Numbered from the stretch's first letter, positions 8,611 through 19,191 are shown. The stretch: DNA of 64,000 bases from Methylophilales bacterium BACL14 MAG-120910-bin43 (GCA_905181685.1 CAJIYK010000001.1:186001-250000), one strand, 5' to 3'. A program made the numbers and translations. Notes: a model not told the origin generated them from the letters alone.

Positions 8611-9014
8611 TGTGTAAGTATCCTCAAACATTTTGGAAATTCTGTTGAGCCAATTTTAAAGCCAAGCTCTTCACATTTTTTTTTAGCAGCACTTCCAGAT
8701 AACCTCTTAACAGATTTCCCATCAATAGTAATCTCATCAGATGACCTATTCGCAAAATTACACTGATAACTTACTACATCTTGTAATAATAAATCATCAC
8801 CAGAATTATTTATACTGTTTTGATCAAGCCCACCATATTGTGAACATGCTCTCATCATTTCAGAAGTTACACCATCTTCACCGCTGAAATAAGTATCAAC
8901 AGTTAAGCCACTATAATTATTGTGAGGTGCTGGAAGCTGTTCTTTTTTGGTCGACGCACACCCAAATGAAAAGGTTATGAAAATTATGATAAATACCCAA
9001 CTATATAATCTCAT
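8607..9014 (-). CDS. Putative lipoprotein
   Basis: The preferred start at 9014 (MRLYSWVF) gives a short basic N-terminus, a hydrophobic core and the lipobox FSFGC, then AS, so the mature protein would be lipidated on that Cys; Ser at +2 favours the outer membrane. The mature domain of about 115 residues carries further cysteines, probably disulfide-bonded. The family is not recognised. It is translationally coupled (ATGA overlap) to the following secreted protein and begins just after prmA. Confidence 0.65.
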   Translation of the reverse strand: MRLYSWVFIIIFITFSFGCASTKKEQLPAPHNNYSGLTVDTYFSGEDGVTSEMMRACSQYGGLDQNSINNSGDDLLLQDVVSYQCNFANRSSDEITIDGKSVKRLSGSAAKKKCEELGFKIGSTEFPKCLRILTQ

Positions 9015-9015
9015 C

Positions 9016-9903
9016 CTATACTTTAACTCCACTTAGACACACCCATCCATTATTCTTTAAGGTTTGTTCAAACGTAAACCAAGGCGCATAAATTTTTTTT
9101 ATTTGATTTTCCTGTGACTCAAGTATACCTGATAGGGCAATCTTGCCTTTTGGCGCACAGTAACTTGCTAATAATGGCGCTAATACGGAGAGTGCGCTAG
9201 ATAAAATATTTGCAACTAATAGGTCAGCTTGGAACTTAAAATCTTTATCTGTATTTAACCAATCGATATTACATTCATTTACAGCTCCATTTTCTTTACT
9301 TGCAATAATAGCTTGGGGATCTATATCAACCCCTTTTACCATTTTAGCACCCAGTTTATAGGCAGCGATAGCTAAAATACCTGAGCCACATCCGTAATCT
9401 AGTACTTTTTTTTCTTTAGAAACATTATCAATAAGCCACTCAGTACAAAGATGCGTTGTTGGATGAGCTCCTGTCCCAAAAGCTAAACCAGGGTCTAAAA
9501 TAATATTAATTAGTTTTGGGTTATTTATTTTATGCCATGATGGAACAATATTAATTCTATCTTTAATACAAATTGGTTTAAATTGAGATTGTGATAATTT
9601 TACCCAATCTGTTTCAGAAACAGATGAGGCAGTAAATTTAAAATCAATATCCTGAAAATTCGAGACGAGCTCATCTTGAATTTCTTTTATATCCACGGAA
9701 TCATTAAATAACGCTTGAATTTGATTGGTGGCCCAAAATTTATTTGGCCCACTATGAGGCTCACCGAAGATTAATTCTTCATCACTATTGTTTAAGTTTT
9801 TATCTTGAATAAATATGGATAATGCACCTCGGATTTCTAACGCTTCACTTAATAGATCAATATCTTTTTCTTCTGCAAAAAAAGTTAAATTTATCCATGC
9901 CAT
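9016..9903 (-). CDS. prmA: PrmA, ribosomal protein L11 methyltransferase
   Basis: PrmA trimethylates ribosomal protein L11 using S-adenosylmethionine. The 295-residue length is normal. An N-terminal substrate-recognition domain of about 100 residues precedes the methyltransferase domain, which carries DPGLAFGTGAHPTT (137-150), LDYGCGSG (168-175) and VANILSSAL. It lies 6 bases downstream of accC; prmA often follows accBC in proteobacteria, so a shared transcript is expected. Confidence 0.95.
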   Translation of the reverse strand: MAWINLTFFAEEKDIDLLSEALEIRGALSIFIQDKNLNNSDEELIFGEPHSGPNKFWATNQIQALFNDSVDIKEIQDELVSNFQDIDFKFTASSVSETDWVKLSQSQFKPICIKDRINIVPSWHKINNPKLINIILDPGLAFGTGAHPTTHLCTEWLIDNVSKEKKVLDYGCGSGILAIAAYKLGAKMVKGVDIDPQAIIASKENGAVNECNIDWLNTDKDFKFQADLLVANILSSALSVLAPLLASYCAPKGKIALSGILESQENQIKKIYAPWFTFEQTLKNNGWVCLSGVKV

Positions 9904-9909
9904 ATTTTT

Positions 9910-11256
9910 TTAGGATTTATTCTTAAGTTTATTTTCGAGGTAATGAATATTTACACCTCCATCCATGAAGCTGCGATCATTCACAAGATCGAGATGAAGG
10001 GGCACATTTGTTTTAATACCTTCTATAACAATTTCAGATAAAGCAATATCCATCCTAGCAAGTGCCTGATCTCTGGACTCTCCGTAAGTAATTAACTTTC
10101 CAACCATTGAGTCATAGTTTGATGGGACCTTATAACCTCCATAAGCATGCGTATCAATTCTGACTCCGGGTCCTCCGGGAAGATGAAACCTAGAAATTGT
10201 GCCGGGAGAAGGCATAAAGTTATATGGATCTTCGGCATTTAGCCTGCACTCAATAGCATGACCTTGGTATCTGATATCCTTTTGGCGAAAACTTAGTTTT
10301 TCTCCAAAAGCAATTTTAATTTGTTCTTGCACCAAGTCTATATCCGTAATAAGTTCGGTAACGGTATGCTCTACTTGGAGTCTTGTATTCATTTCAATGA
10401 AATAAAACTCATCATTTTCATATAAAAATTCGAATGTACCTGCACCGCGATAATTTATTTTTTCACAAGCTGATGCACATCTAGCACCAATTTTATTCAT
10501 TTGTTTTTCACTAATACCAGGTGCGGGTGCCTCCTCAATAATTTTTTGATGGCGTCTTTGAAGTGAACAATCTCTTGATCCAAGATGAATTGCTTTTCCA
10601 TGTGAGTCAGCTAATACCTGAAATTCAACATGCCTAGGTTTTTCAAGGAATTTTTCCATATAAACGACAGGATTGCCGAATGCTGCCTGTGCCTCATTCT
10701 TCGTCATTACTACAGAATTTAAAAGTGCCGCTTCAGTGTTAACTACTCGCATACCTCGCCCTCCACCTCCACCGGCAGCTTTAATAATGACAGGGTAGCC
10801 AATTTTTTTTGCAATTTTTTTGATTTCATCACTATCTTCTGGGATTGCACCATCAGAACCAGGAACGCAAGGCACACCCGTTTTATTCATGGTCTCTTTT
10901 GCACTGACTTTATCTCCCATCATTCGGATTGTTTCGGGCCTTGGACCAATAAACGTAAAGCCACTTTTCTCTACGCGTTCAGCAAAATCTGCATTTTCTG
11001 ATAGAAATCCATAACCAGGGTGTATGGCCTGTGCATCGGTAACTTCTGCTGCGCTTATGATTGCTGGTATATTTAAATAGCTTAAGTTGGAAGGCGCTGG
11101 ACCAATGCATACAGATTCGTCGGAAAGTTTTACATATTTGGCCTCAGCATCCGCCTCGGAATAAACAGTGACTGTTTTAATTCCCATGGCTCTGCAAGCC
11201 CTGAGGATTCTAAGAGCTATTTCGCCACGGTTGGCAATTAAAATTTTATCAAACAT
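9910..11256 (-). CDS. accC: AccC, biotin carboxylase subunit of acetyl-CoA carboxylase
   Basis: AccC carboxylates biotin on AccB with bicarbonate and ATP, the first half of malonyl-CoA formation for fatty acid synthesis. The protein is 448 residues and complete. It starts [16 protein letters not shown]. The ATP-grasp glycine loop is at 160-169 ([10 protein letters not shown]), and [23 protein letters not shown] and [14 protein letters not shown] are all present. It follows accB by 7 bases and precedes prmA, the standard accB-accC operon. Confidence 0.97.
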   Translation of the reverse strand: MFDKILIANRGEIALRILRACRAMGIKTVTVYSEADAEAKYVKLSDESVCIGPAPSNLSYLNIPAIISAAEVTDAQAIHPGYGFLSENADFAERVEKSGFTFIGPRPETIRMMGDKVSAKETMNKTGVPCVPGSDGAIPEDSDEIKKIAKKIGYPVIIKAAGGGGGRGMRVVNTEAALLNSVVMTKNEAQAAFGNPVVYMEKFLEKPRHVEFQVLADSHGKAIHLGSRDCSLQRRHQKIIEEAPAPGISEKQMNKIGARCASACEKINYRGAGTFEFLYENDEFYFIEMNTRLQVEHTVTELITDIDLVQEQIKIAFGEKLSFRQKDIRYQGHAIECRLNAEDPYNFMPSPGTISRFHLPGGPGVRIDTHAYGGYKVPSNYDSMVGKLITYGESRDQALARMDIALSEIVIEGIKTNVPLHLDLVNDRSFMDGGVNIHYLENKLKNKS

Positions 11257-11263
11257 TGTATTG

Positions 11264-11730
11264 TTAGCTTATTTCGAAGAGTGGCTGACCATACTCAACG
11301 GGTTGACCATTCTCAATTAAAATTTTAGAAATGGTACCCTCTTTATCAGACTCTATTTCATTAAGAATTTTCATAGCCTCAATAATGCATAATGTCTCAC
11401 CCTTTTTAACGGTTGATCCAATATCTATAAAAGGAGCCGAATCAGGAGAGGCAGCTCTATAAAAGGTACCAACCATTGGTGAAGTAATAGAATTTTTATT
11501 ATCTGTTGTGCTGTTTCTACCTTGTCTGAGGGTACCTCAGATTGTACTTGAGGTTGTTGATTTACTGTTGGTTGGATGGGTTGTTGAACATAATTAGCAG
11601 GTGGTAAAGAGGACCCCGTATTATTTTGACGACTAATTTTTACTTTTTCCTCACCTTCTGTCAGTTCAAGTTCAGATATATCTGATGCTTCAACTAAATC
11701 TATTAAGGTTTTTAACTTTCTTAAATCCAT
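11264..11730 (-). CDS. accB: AccB, biotin carboxyl carrier protein, one frameshift
   Basis: AccB carries the biotin that shuttles CO2 between AccC and the carboxyltransferase. The N-terminal dimer region ([32 protein letters not shown]) is followed by a Pro/Gln/Val-rich linker. The biotinyl domain follows, with [14 protein letters not shown], in which the Lys of EAMK is the biotinylation site. A base is missing near 11515; restoring it joins VET to [18 protein letters not shown] and gives about 155 residues. It is first in the accB-accC-prmA unit, 18 bases after aroQ in the same direction. Confidence 0.93.
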
Positions 11731-11748
11731 TTTTATTTACCTCGAAAT

Positions 11749-12180
11749 TTATTCAGATTGATTTATATAATTAAGGGCTGCGATGTACCCTTCAGGCCCT
11801 AAGCCACTTATAACTCCAACAGCAACATCAGAGAAAAAAGAATTTTTTCTAAAAGCTTCACGTGCAAAAACATTCGAGAGATGAACCTCGATGAATTTTA
11901 TTTTTTTGGCAACAAGACTATCTCTGATAGCGACTGAACTATGCGTGAAGGCAGCAGGATTGATGATAGTGAAGTCACTGGTTAGTGATTGAATTTTTTC
12001 AATTATTTCGGCTTCACTATTGCTTTGAAAAATATCAATTTCTATACTTAATTCGCTTGCTCGATCTTTAAGCATAGAATTAATATCTTCAAGCGTCATG
12101 CTTCCATAATGTTCGGGTTCTCTTTCACCAAGTAAGTTTAAATTTGGTCCGTGAATTACACTTATTTTCTTTTTTGACAT
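11749..12180 (-). CDS. aroQ: AroQ, type II 3-dehydroquinate dehydratase
   Basis: AroQ converts 3-dehydroquinate to 3-dehydroshikimate in the shikimate pathway. It has 143 residues, with HGPNLNLLGEREPEHYG at the N-terminus, the tyrosine-containing active-site lid, NPAAFTHSSVAI and EVHLSNVFAREAFR with the catalytic His. It lies directly before accB; aroQ-accB-accC is a common proteobacterial arrangement. Confidence 0.96.
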   Translation of the reverse strand: MSKKKISVIHGPNLNLLGEREPEHYGSMTLEDINSMLKDRASELSIEIDIFQSNSEAEIIEKIQSLTSDFTIINPAAFTHSSVAIRDSLVAKKIKFIEVHLSNVFAREAFRKNSFFSDVAVGVISGLGPEGYIAALNYINQSE

Positions 12181-12280
12181 AACTATTTCTTTATATATAT
12201 AACTTCAATTAGTTTATTTTGCCGAAATTAAGTCATTTTGTCTATATTTTAATAGATTTTAAGTGAATTTAGCGCCCAGT

Positions 12281-12823
12281 CTAATGAATGATTGAGTTTA
12301 ATGCTTGATTTAATTGATTTAATTTGAGTCTTCCATAAAATACTTTTTCAATCTTTTTCTCAGGGCTAATAATGACGCTAAAGGGTAAAACGCCCCGCTC
12401 ATTACCAAGTGATTGTGATAGTTGAACTCCCTCGTTCTCAGCAATAAAAGATAAGTACTCAATGGGTATCTTTTTTGTAAATTTATTAACAGATTCCAAA
12501 TCATCTATAGCGATTGCAATGGTTTGGATGGTTTTATTTTTATGAGAAAATTCATTTAATTCAGGTATTTCCTCTCGACAAGGTGCACACCATGTTGCCC
12601 AAAAATTAATTAATAACCATTGACCCTCAAATTTGGAAAAAGAAATTATTTCACCAGAGTTATCCATAATATTAGCGTTAAATAGTGATGCGGTTGAGAT
12701 ATCGGTTGGATCAGAAATGATTAACTCGTCATTAAGATTATTTTTTTTCATAAGGTAACCTGAAAAACCAGCAACTATGGCAATAAATACGAGCAACAAT
12801 ATAAATTTAATATTTTTTTTCAT
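12281..12823 (-). CDS. TlpA/ResA-like periplasmic thiol-disulfide oxidoreductase
   Basis: An N-terminal signal anchor (residues 1-26) holds a thioredoxin-fold domain in the periplasm. The redox motif is WATWCAPCREE, and a TlpA-type core follows (VLPFSVIISPEKKIEKVFYG, with the cis-Pro region before SVI). Such proteins reduce apocytochrome or other periplasmic disulfides. Its start codon abuts the stop of dsbD, the electron donor for this compartment, so the pair probably acts together. The exact partner is not evident. Confidence 0.88.
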   Translation of the reverse strand: MKKNIKFILLLVFIAIVAGFSGYLMKKNNLNDELIISDPTDISTASLFNANIMDNSGEIISFSKFEGQWLLINFWATWCAPCREEIPELNEFSHKNKTIQTIAIAIDDLESVNKFTKKIPIEYLSFIAENEGVQLSQSLGNERGVLPFSVIISPEKKIEKVFYGRLKLNQLNQALNSIIH

Positions 12824-14514
12824 TAATCCAATCCTATTTGTAATATTTTTTTAAAATCTTTCGGATTTTTAAAACCGATCGTTCTTATTTGTTTAACTTC
12901 ATCACCAGAATTGTTAAAAAATAGAATAGCAGGAGGGCCAAAAATGTTAAATCGTTTCATTAATGCCTTATCATTTTGGTTGTTCTCTGTTACATCAGCT
13001 TTTAGTAGAATATATTGTTGCATCAAAGTACTCACTTCCTTATCAGTAAAAGTAAACTTTTCAAATTCAAGACAGGCTACACACCAATCTGCATAAAAAT
13101 CGAGCATAATAGGTTTTTCCTTGTTAGAAGCAATTATATTGTTTAATTGGTCTAGTGAATTTATAGCTATAAACTCAGGTTTATTATCTAATGTTAATCC
13201 CATATCTTTTTCAATATAATTTTTAGTATGAAAAATATTAAACAAAAAGGAAATAAGTAACCCCAAAATTAAGACTATTTTAAAAATAGCTATTTTATTT
13301 TCAGTAAAAAATAAATAATAAAATATTGTGATTGTTAATAAGGTATTTAGAAGTAAATAGAAAACTACTTCGTCCAATAAAGGACGGATGATATAAATTG
13401 ACATGCCAATCAATACAAACCCTATTAATTTTTTAACTTTCACCATCCAAATTCCAGGTTTTGGAAGAAACCTATTAGCAGAAAAACCAATGAGCAATAA
13501 AGGAACACTCATTCCAATGCTCATAATAAATAAAGAAAGGCCACCCAATAGAATATCATTTGCTTGGCTTATATATAAAATTGCTGCCGCTAAAGGTGGT
13601 GCAACACAGGGGCTTAATATAAGTGCTGAAAACAAACCTAGAAAAAAGATATGTATGATATTTTTTTTATTTATTTTATTCAGAAGGTTTGATAAAAAAT
13701 TATTTTCAGAAATATTAAAATGAAAAATATCAAACATGGCAAGTGCAAAAATGAGAAATAAAAATCCATTGAATAATAAGAAATAAATATTTTGTAAGCT
13801 AGAGGATAAAAAACTACCTGTAATAGATGCGACAATGCCAAAAATAATATAAGTCGCAGATACACCTGCAACATAACTTAAAGTATAACGAATGGCATGA
13901 TCCTTGTTTGATGATATGACGATGCTTGATAAAATTGGGACCATCGGCAGAACACAAGGTGTTAAGGATAATAATAACCCTGCAAGAAAAAAGCTTATTA
14001 AAATAATTAAGAAATTTCTGTCGTTAAGTGTTTCAACAAATGAGTCTGTTTCAGAAAGGTAATTTATATTAGATTGACCTTCCATATTAATAATATGAGT
14101 TGAAGGAGGATAACAAAGGCCTTTTTCACTACACCCTTGATAATCTATTCTAATTTTTTGATCAGTTAGTACCCGATCTTTGAGCAGAATAGTAATAATT
14201 TGTTTACCAAAATAAACTTCTTGCTTTCCAAAGAATTCGTCTTCTTTGATTTCCCCTTGAGGATATGTTATTTCAATTGTAGTTGAAGGTTCTAAAGAAA
14301 CATTAAATTTGTCTTTGTAGGTGTAGTAACCGGGGGCATTATTAAGCTCTATTTTAATTAGTGATTTATTTTCATCGGGCAAAAGTTGAAATTGAAATGC
14401 TTCTTCAACAGGGAGAAAAGCCTCCTTTTCATCATAAAAACTAAAACCATCATTCGCAAATGATGAAAGGCTGAAAAAAAACAGAATAAAAACTAAATTA
14501 ATATGTCTTAACAT
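12823..14514 (-). CDS. dsbD: DsbD, thiol:disulfide interchange protein
   Basis: DsbD carries electrons from cytosolic thioredoxin across the inner membrane to periplasmic thiol proteins. I start at 14514 (MLRHINLVFILFFFSLSSFA), which gives a proper signal peptide; an upstream ATG at 14553 would add 13 residues before it. The N-terminal domain has the CSEKGLCYPP cysteine pair. The eight-helix core shows LTPCVLPMVPILSS and LILSPCVAPPLAAAI. The C-terminal thioredoxin domain shows FYADWCVACLEFEKF. All three redox pairs are intact. It forms an operon with the TlpA-like gene downstream. Confidence 0.93.
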   Translation of the reverse strand: MLRHINLVFILFFFSLSSFANDGFSFYDEKEAFLPVEEAFQFQLLPDENKSLIKIELNNAPGYYTYKDKFNVSLEPSTTIEITYPQGEIKEDEFFGKQEVYFGKQIITILLKDRVLTDQKIRIDYQGCSEKGLCYPPSTHIINMEGQSNINYLSETDSFVETLNDRNFLIILISFFLAGLLLSLTPCVLPMVPILSSIVISSNKDHAIRYTLSYVAGVSATYIIFGIVASITGSFLSSSLQNIYFLLFNGFLFLIFALAMFDIFHFNISENNFLSNLLNKINKKNIIHIFFLGLFSALILSPCVAPPLAAAILYISQANDILLGGLSLFIMSIGMSVPLLLIGFSANRFLPKPGIWMVKVKKLIGFVLIGMSIYIIRPLLDEVVFYLLLNTLLTITIFYYLFFTENKIAIFKIVLILGLLISFLFNIFHTKNYIEKDMGLTLDNKPEFIAINSLDQLNNIIASNKEKPIMLDFYADWCVACLEFEKFTFTDKEVSTLMQQYILLKADVTENNQNDKALMKRFNIFGPPAILFFNNSGDEVKQIRTIGFKNPKDFKKILQIGLD

Positions 14515-14596
14515 CTTTATAGAATAGTATTTCAAGCTTATAATTATCCGCAATTAAGACTAATTACTCAATGAATTTCATAACTTTAATTAAAAC

Positions 14597-15019
14597 ATGA
14601 GAAAAATAATTATCATTTTTTTAATTCTATTGCCTGGCCTAGAGTTAGCAGGGATTATTTATTTCTTTAATCTTTATGGCTGGTGGTTCTTATTGTATTT
14701 AATATTAATCGCTATTTTAGGCTGGCAATTAATTAGAGAAGAAAAGGCAAATGCATTAAGTAAATTAACAGGATTAATGTCAAAGGGTGGAAATCCTGCT
14801 GAAGCAATTATGGGGTCAGCAAAAAATTTTCTAGCAGGTATTTTATTCTTATTTCCAGGAGTAATAACGGATGTATTTGGTTTGTTAATTTTATTGCAAG
14901 GAGGAAAAGTCTCGGCTTTGAAAAAAGAACAAGCGTATAAGCCTCATGAAGATAAAACTCCAGACATTATTGAAGGCGAGTTTCACCGAGAGGATAAAAA
15001 AAATAATGACAACTTATAA
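14597..15019 (+). CDS. fxsA: FxsA-family membrane protein
   Basis: This 140-residue inner-membrane protein has the FxsA signature: PGLELAGIIYFF near the N-terminus, a second helix, then GWQLIREEKANAL and the paired segment ILFLFPGVITDVFGLLILL. A charged C-terminal tail follows. E. coli FxsA overexpression relieves F-plasmid exclusion of phage T7, but the native role is unknown. Its 3' end overlaps the start of the following ferredoxin-reductase gene by 14 bases. Confidence 0.9.
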   Translation: MRKIIIIFLILLPGLELAGIIYFFNLYGWWFLLYLILIAILGWQLIREEKANALSKLTGLMSKGGNPAEAIMGSAKNFLAGILFLFPGVITDVFGLLILLQGGKVSALKKEQAYKPHEDKTPDIIEGEFHREDKKNNDNL

Positions 15020-16013
15020 AATTAAAATACAGTCGTCTGGAGAAGAGTTTGAAATCAAGCCAAGCCAAACAATACTAGAAGGTGCTATAGCAGCTGGAAT
15101 TACGATTCCATATGGATGTCAAGACGGCGCTTGTGGTTCTTGCAAAGGAAAAATAATATCTGGTAAATTTTTCTTAAACGACCATCAATCATCTGCTTTA
15201 ACAGAATCTGATATCAAATTGGGAATGACGCTTTATTGTAAAACAATGGCACAAGAAGACTTGGTGATTGAACCAAATATTCCAGATACGTATGATGAAT
15301 ATTCGCCAAAAATTTATCCTGTAAGGGTAGAAAGTTTAGCAAATTTAAATCATGACGTAATGCAGATGTATCTTAAGTTACCTGCATCTGAAACATTAAA
15401 ATTTAAAGCAGGTCAGTATATTGAATTTTTAATGGCCGATGGAAGTCGACGAGCTTTTTCAATGGCAAATGCACCTCATGAATCAATGATTGAACTCCAT
15501 TTAAGGCTTATTGAAGGTGGAAAATTCACAAGTTTTGTTTTTAATGAAATGAAAGAAAAATCAATTCATAGAATCGAGGGTCCTATTGGGCAGTTCTATT
15601 TAAGAGCAAGTGATAAGCCTATAGTTTTTATTGCGGGCGGAACTGGATTTGCACCAATAAAATCTATTATTGAAGATATGATTTTTACTAAAAATGAAAG
15701 AAAAGTATATTTGTATAGGGGCGTGAGATCAAAAGAAGATCTTTATATGGCTGATTTAGTTACTGATTGGAATAAAAAGTTAAAAAATTTAAATTATATT
15801 CCCGTCATTGAGGATGGACTTTCGGAAAAAGTGAGGAGCGGGTTCGTTCACCATGCTGTCCTAGAAGATTTTAAAAACCTAAGTGATGTTCAAATTTATT
15901 GTTGTGGCGCACCCGGGCTAGTTGAAAATGCATTTATAGACCTAACAAAGAATGGTCTTCCTGAGAATCAATTTTTTGCAGATGCATTTACATTTGCACC
16001 TAAAAAGAAATAA
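15006..16013 (+). CDS. 2Fe-2S ferredoxin / NAD(P)H-flavin reductase (AscD-like)
   Basis: The start at 15006 (MTTYKIKIQSSGEEF) is chosen because the plant-type ferredoxin domain begins there; an in-frame upstream ATG at 14946 only reads through fxsA. Cysteines 38, 43, 46 and 78 (GCQDGACGSCKGK, YCKT) bind the 2Fe-2S cluster. An FAD domain (RAFSMANAP) and an NAD(P) domain (FIAGGTGFAPIKSI) follow. At 335 residues it resembles CDP-6-deoxy-delta-3,4-glucoseen reductase-type proteins, widespread in betaproteobacteria without a dideoxysugar pathway. The electron acceptor here is unknown. Confidence 0.88.
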   Translation: MTTYKIKIQSSGEEFEIKPSQTILEGAIAAGITIPYGCQDGACGSCKGKIISGKFFLNDHQSSALTESDIKLGMTLYCKTMAQEDLVIEPNIPDTYDEYSPKIYPVRVESLANLNHDVMQMYLKLPASETLKFKAGQYIEFLMADGSRRAFSMANAPHESMIELHLRLIEGGKFTSFVFNEMKEKSIHRIEGPIGQFYLRASDKPIVFIAGGTGFAPIKSIIEDMIFTKNERKVYLYRGVRSKEDLYMADLVTDWNKKLKNLNYIPVIEDGLSEKVRSGFVHHAVLEDFKNLSDVQIYCCGAPGLVENAFIDLTKNGLPENQFFADAFTFAPKKK

Positions 16014-16023
16014 GAAAATTATT

Positions 16024-16791
16024 TTAATCTAAGCTTTCTGAAACAATAAGTTTGCGAATATTTTGAGTGTCAATATTGTTACAAACAAAAATATCCTTAA
16101 AAATTTTACTAAGAAGCCCCTCAATTTTTTTATGGTTAACGATAATTTTTATGTTTTGTAACCAATGCGAATCGACGTTACTCAATTGATGAATGAAGTG
16201 CTTGGCACTATTAGTACTCGAAAAAAGAAAGAATTGATGATGGTAGTTTACCAAATCATTTTTTAGTTGATTTAAGTCAATATCCACATATTTTCTTACA
16301 TAACATTCACCATAATTTACAATAGCTCCTTTTTCCTCTAAAGCATTTTTTAGCGTTTCACGACCACCTTCGCCACGTATAATTAGTATTTTTTGACCCT
16401 CTACATTGTTATAAATTTTCTCTTTTAATAGATGTTCAGAGTCAAAAGTCTTAATTGGGGAATGAACATCCACCGACAATTTTTTTTGTAATAATAGTTT
16501 TGTCGTAGGACCAATACTTGAGAATATTAAATTTTTAGGGATTTGAAGTGATAGTTTTTTTACTCTTTCAAGAAAGAAATGAACTGCATTTGTACTGATA
16601 AAAATAATATGTTGATAAGTTTTTATGTTTTCTATAACCCCATCAAAAATTTGGTAGTTATTAAGTGGGTGAATTTCAGTGAGGGGGAAACTTAAAAGCT
16701 TAATTTCTGAATTTTTAAGATCGTCTGATAATTGCACATTAGTTCCCTGCGGCCTTGTAGATATAAGAGCAATTTTTTTTGGTCTATTCAT
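16024..16791 (-). CDS. hemD: HemD, uroporphyrinogen-III synthase
   Basis: HemD cyclises hydroxymethylbilane with inversion of ring D to uroporphyrinogen III, for heme and corrinoids. The 255-residue length suits the family. This poorly conserved protein is identified by STRPQG at the N-terminus, HIIFISTNAVHFFLE, the ILIIRGEGGRETL segment and FFLFSSTNSAKHF, plus its place 3 bases downstream of hemC in the same direction. Confidence 0.9.
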   Translation of the reverse strand: MNRPKKIALISTRPQGTNVQLSDDLKNSEIKLLSFPLTEIHPLNNYQIFDGVIENIKTYQHIIFISTNAVHFFLERVKKLSLQIPKNLIFSSIGPTTKLLLQKKLSVDVHSPIKTFDSEHLLKEKIYNNVEGQKILIIRGEGGRETLKNALEEKGAIVNYGECYVRKYVDIDLNQLKNDLVNYHHQFFLFSSTNSAKHFIHQLSNVDSHWLQNIKIIVNHKKIEGLLSKIFKDIFVCNNIDTQNIRKLIVSESLD

Positions 16792-16794
16792 TCT

Positions 16795-17718
16795 TTATAA
16801 ATTTGATAGGATTTTTTTTGCTCCTTTAGCAATTAAAGTTTCTCCTAATGCCTCACCAAGTTTATAAAATTCTGATTTTGATCCATTCTTCTCAGCATAA
16901 ATAATTTCCGAACCGTCCGGTTTTGCCACAAACCCCCTTATAGAGAAAATATCATTGTTGATTGATGCAAAGGCACCTAATGGAACTGTACAACTTCCTG
17001 CGAGAGATCGACTTACGGTCCTTTCTGCCAATACACATCGGGCTGTATCTTCATCATTCAAAGGTCTTAATAAATCTGTCAATATTTTATTATCAGATAA
17101 GATTTCAATACCTAAGGCTCCTTGTCCAACAGCAGGTATACTTTCCGAAGGGCATATAAATTCTCTTATTCTTTTTTTTAAATCCAGGCGGATAAGTCCA
17201 GCAGCAGCTAAAATTATTCCTCCATATTGACCCTCATCTAATTTTTTTAATCTTGTTTGTAGGTTTCCTCTCAGTGGCTCAATAATTAAGTGGGGATATT
17301 TTGATTTAATTTGACTTTGTCTTCTTAGGCTTGATGTACCAACAATGGCACCTTTTGGCATATCTTTTAAAGAACCATACTCGTTAGAGACGAAGGCGTC
17401 TCTTGCATCTTCGCGTTTTGAGATAGCTATTAATTTAAATTCTTCAGGGATATCCATAGGTAAATCTTTCATTGAATGAACGGCTAAATCTGCTTTTCTT
17501 TCAAGCAATGCATGTTCTAGCTCCTTAATGAATAGACCTTTGCCTCCGATCGCAGCTAGCGATTCATTTAATAAGATATCACCTTGTGTTTTAAAACCTT
17601 TAATGGTTATTTCAATAGCAGGATGAACCTCAGATATCAATTTCTTGATAAATTCTGCTTGCCACATAGCAAGGGGGCTTTCCCTTGATGCAATGATTAT
17701 TTTTTTTAACATATCCAT
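16795..17718 (-). CDS. hemC: HemC, hydroxymethylbilane synthase
   Basis: HemC polymerises four porphobilinogen molecules on its own dipyrromethane cofactor. It has 307 residues. Visible residues are the catalytic Asp85 in HSMKDLP, GTSSLRRQSQ (127-136), the RGNLQTRLKKL arginine region and cofactor-binding Cys243 in LAGSCTVPLGAF. The start may be the Met at position 3. The gene is divergent from argH and heads hemC-hemD. Confidence 0.96.
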   Translation of the reverse strand: MDMLKKIIIASRESPLAMWQAEFIKKLISEVHPAIEITIKGFKTQGDILLNESLAAIGGKGLFIKELEHALLERKADLAVHSMKDLPMDIPEEFKLIAISKREDARDAFVSNEYGSLKDMPKGAIVGTSSLRRQSQIKSKYPHLIIEPLRGNLQTRLKKLDEGQYGGIILAAAGLIRLDLKKRIREFICPSESIPAVGQGALGIEILSDNKILTDLLRPLNDEDTARCVLAERTVSRSLAGSCTVPLGAFASINNDIFSIRGFVAKPDGSEIIYAEKNGSKSEFYKLGEALGETLIAKGAKKILSNL

Positions 17719-17811
17719 TAGGATTTTATCACAGCGAGGATTGTTAGATTAATCATATGATTGATGATTTTCATATATAATTCATTGAAAATAATAGAAA
17801 AATTTGTAGAA

Positions 17812-19191
17812 ATGAAAAAAAGTAAACAAAATTGGTCAGACAGATTTTCGGAGCCTACTAGTGAGATAGTTAAAAGATATACAGCGTCAGTAAATTTTGA
17901 CCAAAGACTTGCAGTATATGACATTGCAGGTTCACTAGCGCATGCAGAAATGTTAAAAAAACAAAAAATCATTTCATCCAAAGATTTTAGTGCTATCAAA
18001 AAAGGTTTAAATCAAATCAAAAAAGAAGTCATCGCAAATAATTTTGAGTGGTCCATTGACCTTGAGGATGTTCATCTTAATATAGAGAAAAGATTAACTG
18101 ATATTGCTGGCGAGGCAGGAAAAAAACTGCATACAGGCAGATCAAGAAATGATCAAGTGACAACTGATATGAGGCTTTTCCTCAGAGATGCCACAGATCA
18201 ATTAGTAAATTTAATCAAAAAATTACAACAAGCTACTTTAGCTAAGGCCGAAAAACACGTTACCACCATTATGCCTGGCTTAACCCATCTTCAAGTAGCT
18301 CAACCAATTAGCTTTGCCCATCATTTGCTTGCTTACTTTGAAATGTTAGAAAGAGATAAGGCAAGATTTATTGATTCTAGAAAAAGAATTAATACTTTGC
18401 CCTTAGGTGCAGCGGCACTCGCTGGTACCTCTTATCCAATTGATAGAAGGTTTGTAGCTAAATTATTGGATTTTGAAGGAGTCATGGAAAATTCAATCGA
18501 TGCAGTATCAGATAGAGATTTTTTGATCGAATTTAATGCAAACTCATCACTTTTAATGACCCATCTCTCAAGATGGTCAGAAGAATTAGTGATGTGGTCG
18601 AGCCCATTTTTTAATTTTATTGAGATTTCAGATAGTTTTTGTACGGGATCAAGCATAATGCCCCAGAAAAAAAATCCTGATGTACCCGAATTAGTTAGAG
18701 GTAAAACAGGAAGAGTCAATGGGCATCTAGTCAGCTTACTCACATTAATGAAAGGTCAGTCGCTTGCTTATAATAAAGATAATCAAGAGGATAAGGAACC
18801 TATTTTTGACGTTGTAGATACTGTTTTAGATACATTAAAAATTTATGGGGAGATGATTTCTAAAATTAAGGTATTTCCTGAAAATATGGAAAATGCAGCC
18901 TTGAAGGGGTATGCGACGGCAACGGATTTAGCGGATTATTTGGTAAAAAAAGGTTTACCTTTTAGGGAGTCTCATGGCGTGGTGGCTAAAGCTGTGAAAT
19001 ATGCAATTGATCAAGGTTATGATTTATCAGAAATGGATCTATCTGAGCTTAAAAAATTCCATCAATTGATAGATCAGGATGTCTTCAAATTTTTATCGTT
19101 AAAGGGATCAATTCAGTCAAGAAAGCATATTGGAAGTACCGGATTTACTGCTGTAAATTTAGCACTTAAAAAAGCAAAATCTAAACTATAG
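17812..19191 (+). CDS. argH: ArgH, argininosuccinate lyase
   Basis: ArgH splits argininosuccinate into arginine and fumarate, the last step of arginine synthesis. I use the ATG at 17812 ([15 protein letters not shown]); the longer frame from 17761 runs through the promoter region. The 459-residue protein has the superfamily signature [11 protein letters not shown], plus [11 protein letters not shown] and [15 protein letters not shown]. It is divergent from hemC and convergent with the gene after it, overlapping by 6 bases. Confidence 0.96.
   Translation: MKKSKQNWSDRFSEPTSEIVKRYTASVNFDQRLAVYDIAGSLAHAEMLKKQKIISSKDFSAIKKGLNQIKKEVIANNFEWSIDLEDVHLNIEKRLTDIAGEAGKKLHTGRSRNDQVTTDMRLFLRDATDQLVNLIKKLQQATLAKAEKHVTTIMPGLTHLQVAQPISFAHHLLAYFEMLERDKARFIDSRKRINTLPLGAAALAGTSYPIDRRFVAKLLDFEGVMENSIDAVSDRDFLIEFNANSSLLMTHLSRWSEELVMWSSPFFNFIEISDSFCTGSSIMPQKKNPDVPELVRGKTGRVNGHLVSLLTLMKGQSLAYNKDNQEDKEPIFDVVDTVLDTLKIYGEMISKIKVFPENMENAALKGYATATDLADYLVKKGLPFRESHGVVAKAVKYAIDQGYDLSEMDLSELKKFHQLIDQDVFKFLSLKGSIQSRKHIGSTGFTAVNLALKKAKSKL

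Noticed and set aside
14597-14620. Fur-like sequence at the fxsA start
   Set aside because: It lies within the coding start, is only half-palindromic and is AT-rich by chance.
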